In this document: in pieces, positions 49,785 to 60,500 of the stretch
Layout of the letters: each line of letters begins with the position of its first letter
Numbering within the stretch: position 1 is the first letter of the stretch
Origin: Raphanus sativus
Taxonomy: Eukaryota; Streptophyta; Magnoliopsida; Brassicales; Brassicaceae
Assembly: GCF_000801105.2 (NCBI RefSeq)
Contig: NC_079517.1
Location: forward strand, 6,820,001-6,884,000
DNA: 64,000 bases
Direction of reading: 5' to 3'
Position numbers and translations under genes: made by a program
Notes under the pieces: generated by a model
What the model saw: only the letters and a program-made list of their open reading frames with translations
What the model was told of the DNA's origin: nothing
The model's database searches: none

Positions 49785-50774
49785 CTGAGGCACGGTGCTA
49801 GCTGAAGTTTCTCCCAGGCACGGTGCTCGAGGCACAAACCAGATCTAATTCTCCTCGGCGCCGGCATCGGCTCATCTCGCCGGCGCTGGGTCCTCTGACG
49901 ATACTACCATTCTCAATCACTCTCGTGGTTCCGTTTCACTGTTCTATGTATTGTTTTTCTGTTCGTGTTAGTTGGATGGTGGGAAGAAGGCAAACCCGAC
50001 AGATGTTAAGACGGAGACGAGGACTCTTCGTTGCACTTCTTCTGGTGGCCCTCTCTTGCCAACTAGTCCTTCCTCCAGTGATGAGTCGAGAGGATTCTCT
50101 CGCCGTCGCTATACGTCGGTCGTTGGGTTCAAACTCCGACGTATTTTCCTCTGTTCGCCGTCAGACAAGTCACGATGTGCACTATGTCCAAGCAGTTCAA
50201 TCGTTTTCGGAGCATCGATGTCAACTGACGAGCTCAAGCCTCTCGTCTCCGGCGAGACTTGAGTCCCACAAACCACCGCGGGTTGCTCCTATTCTTCAAA
50301 CCGGCGTCAGATCTAGAAGTTTCACGGGTACAGATCCGGAGGTTCTACCGGGCTCGGTCCTCCTTCGTTCATCCTCCTCTTTTGAGGAGAAACTGTTACC
50401 ACCATTAGCTTCCTCGGTCTTGTTACCGAGCGTTTGCTTCAGATTCCTCATCGGTTTGTTATCTTGCGTAGCGGTCTCTACGGGACCTGAAGATACAATC
50501 GGGATTACTTTGGTTTTTCTCGTAGATGAGGTATGGATCTCAACGTCACATTATGTGACTATTCTCCAGCTATCTGACTTTATCGTGAAGGCTACCTCGA
50601 CGCATTCAAGCACCGTCTCGAATTCGCTGTCATCTTCGGTTGAAGACCTATCTTGCTTAGTTTATATATGTGTTGTATGCTATGTTTATGGCTATAGAGG
50701 ATGGATAATTCCCTCTATCTATTGTAGTGTTGAAGTTTGAGTATGAATGAAAGAAAGTCTGTGATCAAAAAAAA
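49785..50774 (+). mobile_element. Second GC-rich A-tailed retroposon, Sadhu-like
   Basis: A 990-bp GC-rich insert bracketed by a perfect 16-bp direct repeat (49769-49784, 50775-50790). It starts CTGAGGCACGGTGC (with GGCACGGTGC occurring twice in the first 40 bases) and ends GTCTGTGATC plus an oligo-A tail. No introns. A 305-codon frame (49823-50740) spans most of it but is Ser/Val/Leu-rich, opens with a non-ATG codon (TTG... region) and shows no domain, so it is probably incidental. It resembles the element at 20461-21309 in size, base composition, A tail and TSD, but the two are not obviously alignable by eye. Inserted inside the LEA_2-like cluster, between type B and type A'. Confidence 0.72.
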
Positions 50775-50790
50775 AACTAGCAAAAATATA
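50775..50790 (+). repeat. Retroposon target-site duplication, right
   Basis: Second copy of AACTAGCAAAAATATA directly after the oligo-A tail. Confidence 0.88.
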
Positions 50791-50806
50791 GCTATGAGCC
50801 TATGAG

Positions 50807-51433
50807 TTAGATTCCTTTCAACTTTTTGAAAGACGATTGGCATTTAATCTTGTCATAACCGAGGGTGAGATCCTGACACGTGATATAGAAATGTCCACAA
50901 GCATCTTCTCCCAATAAATGTTGTTTCATCCTCGCACTAAGTTTCATGTCCAGTTCGAAAGCCCTAGTAACGTCGGTTTGATTACCCTCCGTAGCTAAAT
51001 CGACCGAGAAACTCGTGTGCCCAGGTGAACGACGCGTGTGTGAGGTCTTCAAAACGGCTGTGTTCAAGAAACCTAGCTTGGCGTACACGCCATCCGCGTC
51101 GTAGTAGACATGGCATGTCGACCTCGGGTGGTTCACGAGAAAATCGACGTGCCAGATGGCGGCGGCGGAAGAGGGAGAAGAAACGGAGATAGATTCCACG
51201 GAGAAACTGACGTTGCAAGGACGAAGTGCGTTGGGGAAGAACATGATAACGAAGACGATGGTGCAAAAGAGCACGCTGGTCAAGAGGCCGTGACAAAAGG
51301 CATTAATGGCCGATTTTTCTTTTTTTGTGGAAACCTCATGTCCAACAGATGACGACTGTAATTGAGTCCTCCTCCTTAAGGGAAGAGGAGGATCAGTTTC
51401 TCTGGTCACTATCTCCGGCAAGCTATTAGCCAT
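50807..51433 (-). CDS. LEA_2/NHL-like membrane protein, type A paralogue (inverted)
   Basis: Single-exon gene of 208 residues on the minus strand, start ATG 51433. The N terminus is basic and Ser-rich (RRRTQLQSSSV, then KKEKS); membrane segment at about 47-66 (CHGLLTSVLFCTIVFVIMFF); then VSFSVESISVSSPSSAAAIW, HVDFLVNHPRSTCHVYYDADG and a C-terminal ITCQDLTLGYDKIKCQSSFKKL. It lines up end to end with the gene at 46507-47118, so the two are paralogues, but this one lies in reverse orientation. Its stop is only 17 bases from the right TSD of the retroposon, so its 3' UTR or poly-A signal may now lie in or across the retroposon insertion. Confidence 0.82.
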   Translation of the reverse strand: MANSLPEIVTRETDPPLPLRRRTQLQSSSVGHEVSTKKEKSAINAFCHGLLTSVLFCTIVFVIMFFPNALRPCNVSFSVESISVSSPSSAAAIWHVDFLVNHPRSTCHVYYDADGVYAKLGFLNTAVLKTSHTRRSPGHTSFSVDLATEGNQTDVTRAFELDMKLSARMKQHLLGEDACGHFYITCQDLTLGYDKIKCQSSFKKLKGI

Positions 51434-51948
51434 TTTCTTTCGTTCTTTTGTGTGTGGGAGAATATATAGAACGAATGATTTAATGTGATCTTAAAATATA
51501 TTAGTCATTAAAATTTATATTATAAGTACCAGGAAATGGTTGGCTATAATTTTTTCTGATAGTTTAATTATAAGTTATCCTGTTGTGGCTTTTAATTTTT
51601 GTGTAGATATGAGACTTTGTTATGATTTTCTGGAGATTATCATGAGAGATAGAATCAAAGTTGAACTAAATTCCAGTCATCAAAATAAAAAAAAATTCTT
51701 GTTAGATCATTAATTTTCCTATTTCTTTTATTAGATTATACTTTTTGATAAGGTTGATATACGGTTTCAGATTTTTCAAAGTACGGATCTAGACTGAATA
51801 CAGTATCAGAAGATTTCTTTAAATAACTTGTAGATATGTGAATATCACATTATTCTTTGGAAAAAAATCTCGTTTATTTGTCCAGACTTATAGCTAGATA
51901 TTTAACCATAAACTAACTAAGCATTTTCACTAATTTTTGTTTTACTAA
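51434..51948. promoter_or_regulatory. Divergent spacer between type A' (-) and type B' (+)
   Basis: A 515-base AT-rich region that must hold both promoters. On the minus strand a TATATATT box lies about 28 bases upstream of the type A' start codon (51461-51470). Nothing else is firm. Confidence 0.35.
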
Positions 51949-52653
51949 ATGGCTAGGGCTATTTGTTCCTCCTGTGGCCTACGGAGCCAACACTGCCAAT
52001 GTCGCCTGGAAGTTTCAACCGCCGGAAACACAAACGGTGATGACGTAGAAAGAGCGTCCAAGCTTTCTCGAGCCTCCTTTTGCAGAATCTACCTCGTCAC
52101 CGCTATCACGGTCTCAGGATTCTGTATTTCCGTTTTCTTTTGGGTCCAAGCCTTAACCTACGCCCGACCTAGCTGTCACTTGGAGGTCTTAGTCGACTCA
52201 TTCTCCATCTCAAACGTTTCGAACGCAACCGCAGATTGGAACGTTAGTTTTGTCACGAGGAGCCCAGGTAACAACTGCAAAGTCTCTCTCCATACCATTA
52301 AAGCGCGTCTCATCCGCGGTGGCAATCTTATCTCCGAGTCATTCACTCCGGATTATTTCGGGAAACTCGTCAAAGGACAAATGAACGAACCGCTTTCGTA
52401 TGCCGTTTTCAAAATGGTTGCAACAACGACCCAAGTAAACGGTTTGGTATGGGATCTTCGGGTCAATGTCGTATCTAGATTTTATGTCAGCGGTTTGTCA
52501 TATCCGGATCAAGGTTTCTTGAACGTGAATTGCGACGGCATACCGGTGAATTTTACGGTGGATTCGACCGGAAGTGTGAAGGGGTCGTTGCTCGGACGTA
52601 TGAGGCCCTGTGAGTATCTGGTACGGAGTAATTATACGGACACAACCTTTTAG
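51949..52653 (+). CDS. LEA_2/NHL-like membrane protein with N-terminal C-x2-C-x6-C-x-C motif, type B paralogue
   Basis: Single-exon gene of 234 residues. Cys 6, 9, 16 and 18 (CSSCGLRSQHCQC) repeat the arrangement of the gene at 48166-48843 exactly. A polar linker follows, a membrane segment at about 46-66 (CRIYLVTAITVSGFCISVFF), and the C-terminal domain with CHLEVLVDSFSISNVSNATADW, RSPGNNCKVSLHTIKARLIRGG and an ending NCDGIPVNFTVDSTGSVKGSLLG. Several N-glycosylation sites (NVS, NAT, NVS, NFT, NYT). Function unknown. The type A'/type B' adjacency mirrors type A/type B at 46507-48843. Confidence 0.82.
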   Translation: MARAICSSCGLRSQHCQCRLEVSTAGNTNGDDVERASKLSRASFCRIYLVTAITVSGFCISVFFWVQALTYARPSCHLEVLVDSFSISNVSNATADWNVSFVTRSPGNNCKVSLHTIKARLIRGGNLISESFTPDYFGKLVKGQMNEPLSYAVFKMVATTTQVNGLVWDLRVNVVSRFYVSGLSYPDQGFLNVNCDGIPVNFTVDSTGSVKGSLLGRMRPCEYLVRSNYTDTTF

Positions 52654-53645
52654 AACTAGTTTTTCTTTCTCCGATCATCCGTCTATATTCTCCTTTTACG
52701 AGTTCTATTGGCTTTGATTAGGGTTAGTTGTTTTGTTTTCTTCGTTAAAAAATAAAAAGGTGTTTTGATATCCAGAATCATTTTAAGATAAGATGAGATT
52801 ATACACACGGTTGTGTTATAAATTTTTTATTACGCCCAAATATTTACACCCAATGCATCAAATATTTTGGAACTTGCATGGGATTTGGAGCTATGCAAAG
52901 AGGATGTGTACTGTATCTAAGGACTATCTTGTAATTAGCTAGTACATATCCTTTTGTCATTTGTCAACAGTGAATTAATCAACATTCACATTTAATGCCA
53001 TGAATAAGTTCTATCTATCTATAGGCATCTAAAGCTTCCATAATTCGTTCCAAAATATTTTATAATCGACACTCACATAATTTATACCATGTACTGTACT
53101 ATCTTTTTTCCTTGAGCAACTACCATGATACTATCTTTTATATATATTTCAAACAAATTATAAAATGTAGTTGAACATAAAAAGCATACCTTTTATTCGT
53201 AATAGTTCAAAAGAGGAAAGCGTATATTGTTATGCGATCTATAATGAATGTAAATATGAAATTTCAATAAACTAGCTATAAGTATTGCTAAATCCTTACC
53301 AAAAATAAAGAGAAACGATAATTAATGATGGACTAAAAACAGCTTTTCCGAATTTCTCACAAAGTTTAAAATAACCATATATATTTAAAGAGTCCAGACT
53401 TTAGGTTTTTGACAATTTGATAATGTGGTTACAAAATGGAAACATAGGATATGCTTAATAAATTGTTTCGCGGAAAAGGATTAATTGAAAATGACGATAT
53501 ATTTCATTAACATTAATTACAAAGGCTTCATCTCACACAATAAGTAGCCCTCAAAACTCCATTACGGCTTAGTCCAATCTCTTCACCCACCAAACAACAC
53601 ATCTCTCTCTCTCTAACCAAAACTTGAACGCAACCAAACGCTACA
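52654..53645. other. AT-rich spacer and promoter of the classical NHL gene
   Basis: No gene seen. A CTCTCTCT run at 53603-53615 and the CAACCAAACG leader just before the ATG are typical 5' UTR sequence of the next gene. Confidence 0.35.
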
Positions 53646-54601
53646 ATGACGGAAAAAAAGTGCGAGTTCCACTACCGCAAATTTGCGGAGGCGGCAACGA
53701 GCCGCGTATTGTACGTATTTCTAGGCCTGGTCGCTACGGTTGCTGTTGTGATTTTCTTGGTATGGGCCATACTTCATCCGCACAAACCGCGTTTTGTCCT
53801 GCAAGACGTTACCATTTACGAGTTTAACATCTCACAACCTAATTTTCTCAGTTCAAATCTCCAAGTCACTCTCTCTTCTCGCAACCCAAACGACAAGATC
53901 GGAGTTTTCTACGACCGCCTCGACATATATGCCTCGTACCGCAACCAAGAGGTAGCGTCTTCTGTTTTAATGCAATCTTTTGTGTGTCTATTATCTATAT
54001 ATTATTAGTTGCTAAGGAACGACCAATGAGATTATATCGAATTTTCACAATTTACTTAACAAAAAAAAAACAGAATTTTCACAATTTAGTAAATGTGTTA
54101 ATATTGTTTTTCTATAATTTAGGAAATTATATTTACATAAATTATTGTAAAGTTTTGGTGTCATAGGTGATTGTTTCAGTTGCCTAAGTCCAGAACCGTC
54201 TATTAATGGATCAGCAAAATGTATTATATTTTCACGTTAATCCGCAAAACATGAGACACCTTAGAGTATGTTTTATTAATTAGGTGACTTTCGCGAATCT
54301 GTTGCCGGAAACGTATCAAGGACATCTGGAAGTGACAGTGTGGTCGCCGGTTCTGATTGGATCCGCCGTGCCAGTGGAGCCTTACCTGTCTCCAGCACTG
54401 AACGAAGACATAAACGCCGGGATGGTGCTTCTAAACATCAAGATCGACGGTTGCGTTAAGTGGAAAGTAGGCTCGTGGGTATCTGGATGTTATCGGCTCC
54501 TCGTTAACTGTCCGGCGTTCATTCCCTTCTCCGGCCAGTTAGTCGGCGCCGGTCCGGCGATCAAGGACCAGCTTGCTCAGCAATGTGCTGTTGACGTATG
54601 A
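53646..54601 (+). CDS. NDR1/HIN1-like (NHL) LEA_2 protein
   Basis: Two exons, 53646-53951 and 54284-54601; the junction falls between codons (GAG then GTG) and gives 207 residues. Membrane segment at about 21-43 (VLYVFLGLVATVAVVIFLVW), then PRFVLQDVTIYEFNIS and the NHL signature LSSRNPNDKIGVFYDRLDIYASY, which is the canonical LEA_2 motif. The second exon has WSPVLIGSAVPV and a C-terminal CAVDV. The layout is that of classical NHL proteins, mostly plasma-membrane proteins linked to defence and membrane integrity. It matches the recalled At5g22200. Unlike the four neighbours it keeps an intron and the canonical motif. Confidence 0.9.
54039..54088 (+). repeat. Micro-insertion scar inside the NHL intron
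   Basis: GAATTTTCACAATTTA at 54039-54054 and 54073-54088; the 18 bases between read CTTAAC followed by ten A and CA. Same architecture as the scars at 21892 and 32441. It lies within the intron (53952-54283) and leaves splice sites intact. Confidence 0.62.
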
Positions 54602-54803
54602 AAAAAAGAAGAGGAATACTTTTTTAGACGAATAAAGGAGTTAAAGGTATGTTAGAGCACTTTACTGCTAATTATTCTTTTAAGATTGTTCAAAGAATGA
54701 TTATTTTCTTAATTAAAATTTTGATAATTTTGAACTATATACTTTCCAATTAAATACCCCACGTCAAATTTATTTATCACCCGGGTTTTAGCATATTCAT
54801 AAT

Positions 54804-54847
54804 ATATAGAAATAATTGATCAACAAAAATATAGAAATAATTGATCA
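54804..54847 (+). repeat. Micro-insertion scar: 19-bp repeat around ACAAAA
   Basis: ATATAGAAATAATTGATCA at 54804-54822 and 54829-54847, separated by only ACAAAA. This is the shortest insert of the set. Confidence 0.55.
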
Positions 54848-55460
54848 CATGAATATTATCATTAATTAGGTGACATTTTGACTCTGCAGCTTGCACAAGA
54901 ACTGCCAGGATTGCGCAAAGCTTACAAGGGTGGTTTTATTTTTTAGTTGGATATAAGAGGCACATGAAAACGACTATGTAGCTACTGGATATTTGTGGAA
55001 TGATTTTTTATTTTATTTTTAAAGTTAGTTAAACAAGTAATTTAAAGCTCATGAAGAATAGTAGGTATAGCCCTTTTTCAAAAAAAAGAAAAGAATCGTA
55101 GCTATATTTATCTCCAATATATAGATTGTATTGGATTGGAAATGGTTATTGTACCGAAGGTTTCTTTTAGGATCATGTTTCATGGAAAGGAAAATCATAC
55201 AGAGTTTACATTGTACTAAATTTAAATATCAGTTCTTTCACTTTTTGTTGTTGTTTTGGATCAATTGTTATGTATATGTCATCGTCACATAATGTTAGTG
55301 ATATTTGCACGCCTTAGGATATATGTAGCGTGAAACACAATACTTCTTACTTGTCCCTTTTAGTTACATTTTTTCTTTTGTGTGAAATTTTAAAAGTTAA
55401 TTTTTTTAAAAAAGTTTAGTGTACACAAAAAGAAATTCGATAACTTTAGCTCATCAACAA

Positions 55461-55504
55461 ACTTCTTACTAACACTTACACCAAAAAAAAAAAGACTTCT
55501 TACT
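55461..55504 (+). repeat. Possible micro-insertion scar
   Basis: ACTTCTTACT at 55461-55470 and 55495-55504; the insert is AACACTTACACC plus an oligo-A. The repeat is only ten bases, so weaker. Confidence 0.4.
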
Positions 55505-55689
55505 TGCCGCGTGCTACTGTTGATTTAATCACGTTTGTGAATTGTGAGTAACCAACCTACGCATACACTTGTAAAAACGTGAGAGCTAATGGGCTTTTAA
55601 GAAGTTGGGCCTAACCAATAAAACAACATTCAGTTCTGTGTAAAGCCCACACATCTTAACGCAATATTTGTTCGACGAGGCCGTCTGGG

Positions 55690-56191
55690 TTACTTCTGTT
55701 CTCTGGATTAGAGCTAGTGGACAAAGAGAAGACAAGACTCTCTCTTGTGTCTGGTCGGAAATTCTTCAACTTCCACTATCGATTTCTGGATGTTTTCTCT
55801 CTAATTGAAAGGTAAACTGTTTAAATTTTCTGTGTTGCTTACTTTTACCTGTTCTTTGAGATTCCCGGTTCTTTGATCAAGCTACGATTAAATCTGCTTG
55901 CTAGGTTTTAAATTATCGCTGATTGGACTGTTTAGGACCTTGTTTTCGTACATATTAACAGAAATGAAAGAGCTGTCTTTAACTTGTGGATCACTAATAC
56001 CATGTGATCTTGTTCAATGCAATCTATTTGAAATTTATAAGCTTTTTCAAAAACAAGATAGTTCTTGATGATTCTGATTTCGTTGTAAAGAAACGACAAT
56101 TCCATTGATGTTGTTTTTAACCCTGAATTGCATCCTGCTAAAAGGTTGTGTGATAATACTCTATATAGGCCAAGTTATTTTTAATTGGTAG
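55690..56191 (+). promoter_or_regulatory. Leader exon and 5' UTR intron of the 80-residue protein gene
   Basis: Donor GTAAAC at 55812 and acceptor TAG at 56189-56191 bound a T-rich intron of 380 bases. First leader exon would be about 55690-55811 (CT-rich). Confidence 0.5.
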
Positions 56192-56199
56192 TTTTCAAG

Positions 56200-56442
56200 A
56201 TGGGGAACAAAGCTACAACAACGGTGAAAGAAGAACGGGTAGAGATCCACTTGAAGGTTGCACCTTCGTTAGACAGGGCTTTTGTGCGTTGGCTTGCAAG
56301 AGATCTACAGAGAGTTCAAGGATTCAAACCGAAGAACACTCGTGCCATCACACCTCCGGATAACTACATCGAGTTCATGAGGTTGAATGGATCGCTTGAT
56401 GTGGATTTGGATGACCCTGATCTTGCACATTTGTTCAAGTAA
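56200..56442 (+). CDS. Small conserved plant protein of 80 residues
   Basis: ATG 56200 gives an 80-residue soluble acidic/basic protein: KEERVEIHLKVAPSLDRAFVRWLARDLQR, then GFKPKNTRAITPPDNYIEFMRLNG and a C-terminal DVDLDDPDLAHLFK. No signal or membrane segment. The 5' UTR seems split: a leader exon ending at 55811 (AAAG then GTAAAC) and an acceptor at 56191, eight bases before the ATG. The open frame extends upstream only to a TTG, so ATG 56200 is preferred. It matches the recalled unnamed At5g22210 immediately before E2FB. Function unknown; the high conservation of the whole length by eye suggests a real gene. Confidence 0.8.
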   Translation: MGNKATTTVKEERVEIHLKVAPSLDRAFVRWLARDLQRVQGFKPKNTRAITPPDNYIEFMRLNGSLDVDLDDPDLAHLFK

Positions 56443-56559
56443 AACAAAAAAAAAAAGGTTCTTTCTTTTTCAGTGTCTTAGCGTCCCTGTTGATTACTCA
56501 TAATTGAGCTTGTGTTTAAAAAAAGAAAAGGGATATAAAAGTGTCTGCAATGTGCATTC

Positions 56560-56615
56560 AGCTGTCTTGGTTTGTTTAACAAGTGTTTCTTATTAAGCTG
56601 TCTTGGTTTGTTTAA
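56560..56615. repeat. 20-bp direct repeat with 16-nt spacer
   Basis: AGCTGTCTTGGTTTGTTTAA at 56560-56579 and 56596-56615. The spacer CAAGTGTTTCTTATTA has no A tail, so it is probably a slippage or end-joining duplication rather than retroposition. Confidence 0.55.
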
Positions 56616-57519
56616 ATCCACATAACATGTTCATTATATCTATCATTTCCAAAAGTTCCATGAGCTGGTTTTAATTTGGACATTTTATCAAGTCAAAAGC
56701 CAAAACATATACTTTCTGGGACAACATGTCAGTAGTGTTCATCTGCTTTGTTTCTTGGTTAGCCTATCACTTTTTATTAATAAAGTTTGACGAAATTAAG
56801 ATCAATTCAAACTAGATGGGGTGATTCGTGGTTTAACCCCAGTCAGACGGGGTGTAATCAATAAAAAAATGTTGATTCATAAATCAAACCAAAATATTGG
56901 TATATTAATGAAACCTACAATGGTTACAGAACCTATAGTTCTTATACTCCTATTACATAACTCATATTCTCATTTTATCTATGTTTATGAATATGATTAG
57001 AAAAATGTATATGCTTGATAGTAGATTTTTACGATAACTGATCACGTTTAACGCGTGTAAATGGATGCGATAATTCGATGATAATTGGCTTCATTAAATT
57101 ACACTTGAACAAAAAGAACCTTTTTAAAAAATTTATAAAACCGGAAATTCAATAATTATTATAATTAAATAATTAAAAAGAGGATTAATTGTAGGGATGG
57201 ATATTTAGTTAAGAAGCAAAAATAAAAAAGAAGGATTTGTGGGCTTCCCTCCCACATCAGTTATATCTGAACCAAACGCAACTCATTCCCTCGTTTTCTC
57301 CTTCTCCTCTTCTACCCTCTCTTTTTTTTTTCCTTCCTCCTCCTCCTCTCCCGCTTTTTTTTTTTTTTATTTCTCGTTTAGCCGATCTCCTCACATCCTC
57401 TTCCCGCAATCTCAGCCGCAGATCTGCGTCCAGTAACCTCTCTCCTTTTTCCGGAGATCCGCAATTGTGGAGATTTGACGTTTCGTTTTTGATTTTTCTC
57501 TTTTCGAGATTCGCTTCCC
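56616..57519 (+). promoter_or_regulatory. E2FB upstream region with CT-rich leader
   Basis: A pyrimidine-rich leader covers about 57290-57510 (CTTCCTCC, TCTCTTTTC and a long T run at 57356-57370), as usual for plant cell-cycle genes. No E2F site (TTTCCCGC) was found on the plus strand in a quick read; TCCCGC occurs at 57350 and TTCCCGC at 57402, which are close to the E2F core and could allow autoregulation. Confidence 0.4.
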
Positions 57520-60500
57520 ATGTCGGACTCTCACCAACAACCCGAGAGGAATCAACCTTATAATCGGCAGCATCACCCTTCCGTGGCTTCTATGAAGCCT
57601 CCGTTAGTTGCTCCCGGCGAGTATCACCGCTTCGACTCGGCGGAGACGCACGGAGGCGGAGGTGGTCCTGATCAGGTTTCCGAGGAAATTGTCATTAAGT
57701 CTTCCGTAAGTCCACTGGCCAGTTTTCTCTTTGTCTCGGTTGTTGGTTATGATTCTTGTCCTTATTGAGATCATAGCGAAGAGAATTATTGTGCTGGAAT
57801 CTGATTCCACGGTGTGTGTAATCGCTCGCGTTTGGTCACTCTAATTGCGCATTGCGAGTTATTAGTATAGTCTACGACTAGGTCTAGGGTTTGTTGGTGT
57901 TCCTTGTTCTTTGCTAATTTTTGAAGTAGATTTGCTAGGGTTCGCTTTGTTTGTGTTCACTATGCTTTTAGACTCAGTGGAGTGACAGTAGTATGATGGA
58001 GCGTGGAGTGTTAGCTTCAGTTCTTCATCTGTTTAAAGCTTTCGTTTTTTTTCTTCCAATTTGATGTGTTTAACTCTCTGTTTTTTTTTTTAATTCATTG
58101 AGCAGCTGAAGCGTAAGACAGATTTGGTAGATGAGCCCATTGAATTTAATACCGGTGTTCTCCAGACACCTGTACCAGGGAAAGGAGGGAAGGCCAAGAA
58201 ATCATCTAGGTCGTATGTCAAGTCTAACGCAGGTGAGTTTTTTCGCCTGAAATTGCTCTGTCTTTCGTATCTACCTACACAGGCAACTAATAATATGTGG
58301 TGGTCATCTAAGCTAAACCTTCTTTATTTGATTCATCTAATAATTGTCTGACAATTATGTGAAATTGAATGGGAGGGACCCTTGTAATCTAGTGAGAAGG
58401 ATCTTTTTGTGTTGGCAGGTTCTCCTGGAAATAACTTGGCACAGGCTGGTGCTTGTCGATATGATAGTTCGCTAGGTAATTACCTTATTGCATCAAAAAG
58501 TATTTGTTTTCAGTGATAATCGTTCCTTTTTTTGTTGTAATAATATATGATCTAATGTGCTTCAGCTCTTTTGACAAAGAAATTTATCAATCTGATAAAG
58601 CAAGCAGAGGATGGTATTCTTGATCTGAATAAAGCAGCTGATACTTTAGAGGTGGCATATTCATACTCCTACCTACCTACACCTCTTGATTTATTACTTT
58701 CTGTCAAATCTTAAACGCATGTTGCTGTTGTTGAAGGTACAAAAGAGGCGGATATACGATATAACCAATGTGTTAGAAGGAATAGGTTTGATAGAGAAGA
58801 CACTCAAAAACAGAATTAAGTGGAAGTAAGGAATAGCACATCTTAGATTCTTTTGATTTGATGCATCATGTGCTGTTAGTCATGGTTTTCTGTCTTTTTC
58901 TTTTGTTTGTCTTAGGGGTCTCGATGTCTCAAACCCAGGCGAGACAATGGAAAACATAGCTAACCTACAGGTATAGAACATACGTATGTGTTGCTTTACC
59001 TGCTTTACCTGTCACATGTTCCACTGCAAACTATGTTCTGCATTGCTAAGTATATCACCAGTTTTAATAATCGTTCTTAAATAGTCACATTGTCTTTCTT
59101 GAACATCTTATAAATCCGCATTAGTAGAGTTCCTGTTATACCTTTTCTTCGCGATCTTAACTGTTAAGGAGGTAACTAGGATACTAGTAAATACACCACA
59201 AAGACAAACATACAGGTAACCAAAAGCTCTGTATTGTACTCCCTCACTAGTACATTTGAATGAGGGGCTTTTATTTTATGTTACTCATGTAGTCTTGTAA
59301 GTGAATGCTTGGTTACTGCAATTCCTTGGAAGTGTCAATCACTCGTTTATTTCTTGTTTCGGTTTTCTGTTTAAGAAACTATTTGGACTATTCATACTTC
59401 CATGAACTAGTTTGACATTTTGTTATCCTTCAATCCTCAAACAGGATGAATTACAAAACCTTGCATTTGAGGAGGCAAAATTGGATGACCAGATCAGGTA
59501 TTCTCGATCACTTTCTTTTCCGTTTCTGCTATTTTTGTATTATATTGAGAGTCGACCTGGTTGCAGAGAATCACAAGAAAGATTAACAAGCTTGAGCGAG
59601 GATGAAAACAATAAAAGGTAAGCTTCCCGTGCTCTCCTTGCGAAATGTACATAACAATTACAATATCGATATTTGCTCTGACTCTCCACCTTTTAGGCTT
59701 CTGTTTGTTACCGAAGACGACATTAAGAACCTACCATGCTTCCAGGTCTGCTCTCCTTCTAGTAATTACTTGTTTCTCTTTCCCTTGCATTCTGTTCACT
59801 TGAGAAACAAAACTGATTTTGTGGTGTCTCTCATACCTTTTAGAATAGCACGCTGATCGCTGTAAAGGCACCGCATGGAACAACTCTTGAGGTGCCAGAT
59901 CCTGATGAGGTAAAGCTTAAGAGCACATAGTACCAAATGAGTGAAACACTATCTGGTAACTATTTCCATAACTTATCCTTCCATTAAACAGGCTGGTGGT
60001 TATCCTCAGAGGAGATATAGAATAATTTTGAGAAGCACAATGGGACCAATAGACGTGTACCTCGTTAGGTAAATCCTATCCTCAAGGGTTATCTGCTTGG
60101 GTTTTATAAAACTGAATTGAGACTGACATTTTATTTTGTTATACAAGTCAATTCGAAGAGACATTCGAAGACATTCCTAATGCTGATGAACCTTCAAATG
60201 TTCCATCAACGTCTGGTCTCCCTGATAACCAAGATGTATCCATGCCAATGAAAGAGGACATCACTGTCAAAAACATGGAAACACAGGAAGTTGATGATAC
60301 ACACAGAGTTTCCTCCGACGTCGAATCTCATGACTTTGTTGATGGTATCATGAAGATTGTTCCTCCAGATTTGGATGTAAGTCTCAACTTCTTCTTCCCA
60401 AAAATGGTGTCACTTAATCACAGTCTAGACACTTCATAAGGCAACAATATAGCCAGGAATCGTAAGATCATATGCAAGTGTCAGATTTTCAAAGCTTAAT

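Larger units (their letters stand above)
54602..55689. other. Spacer between NHL and the small conserved gene
   Basis: AT-rich, with the scar at 54804-54847 and a possible further one at 55461-55504 (ACTTCTTACT on either side of a 24-nt A-tailed segment). No gene seen. Confidence 0.35.

Noticed and set aside
49823..50740. 305-codon frame as a cellular gene
   Set aside because: It lies entirely within an A-tailed insert bracketed by a 16-bp TSD and shows no domain.
56560..56615. Another retroposition micro-scar
   Set aside because: A 20-bp repeat is present but the spacer lacks an A or T tract, so slippage or end joining is more likely.
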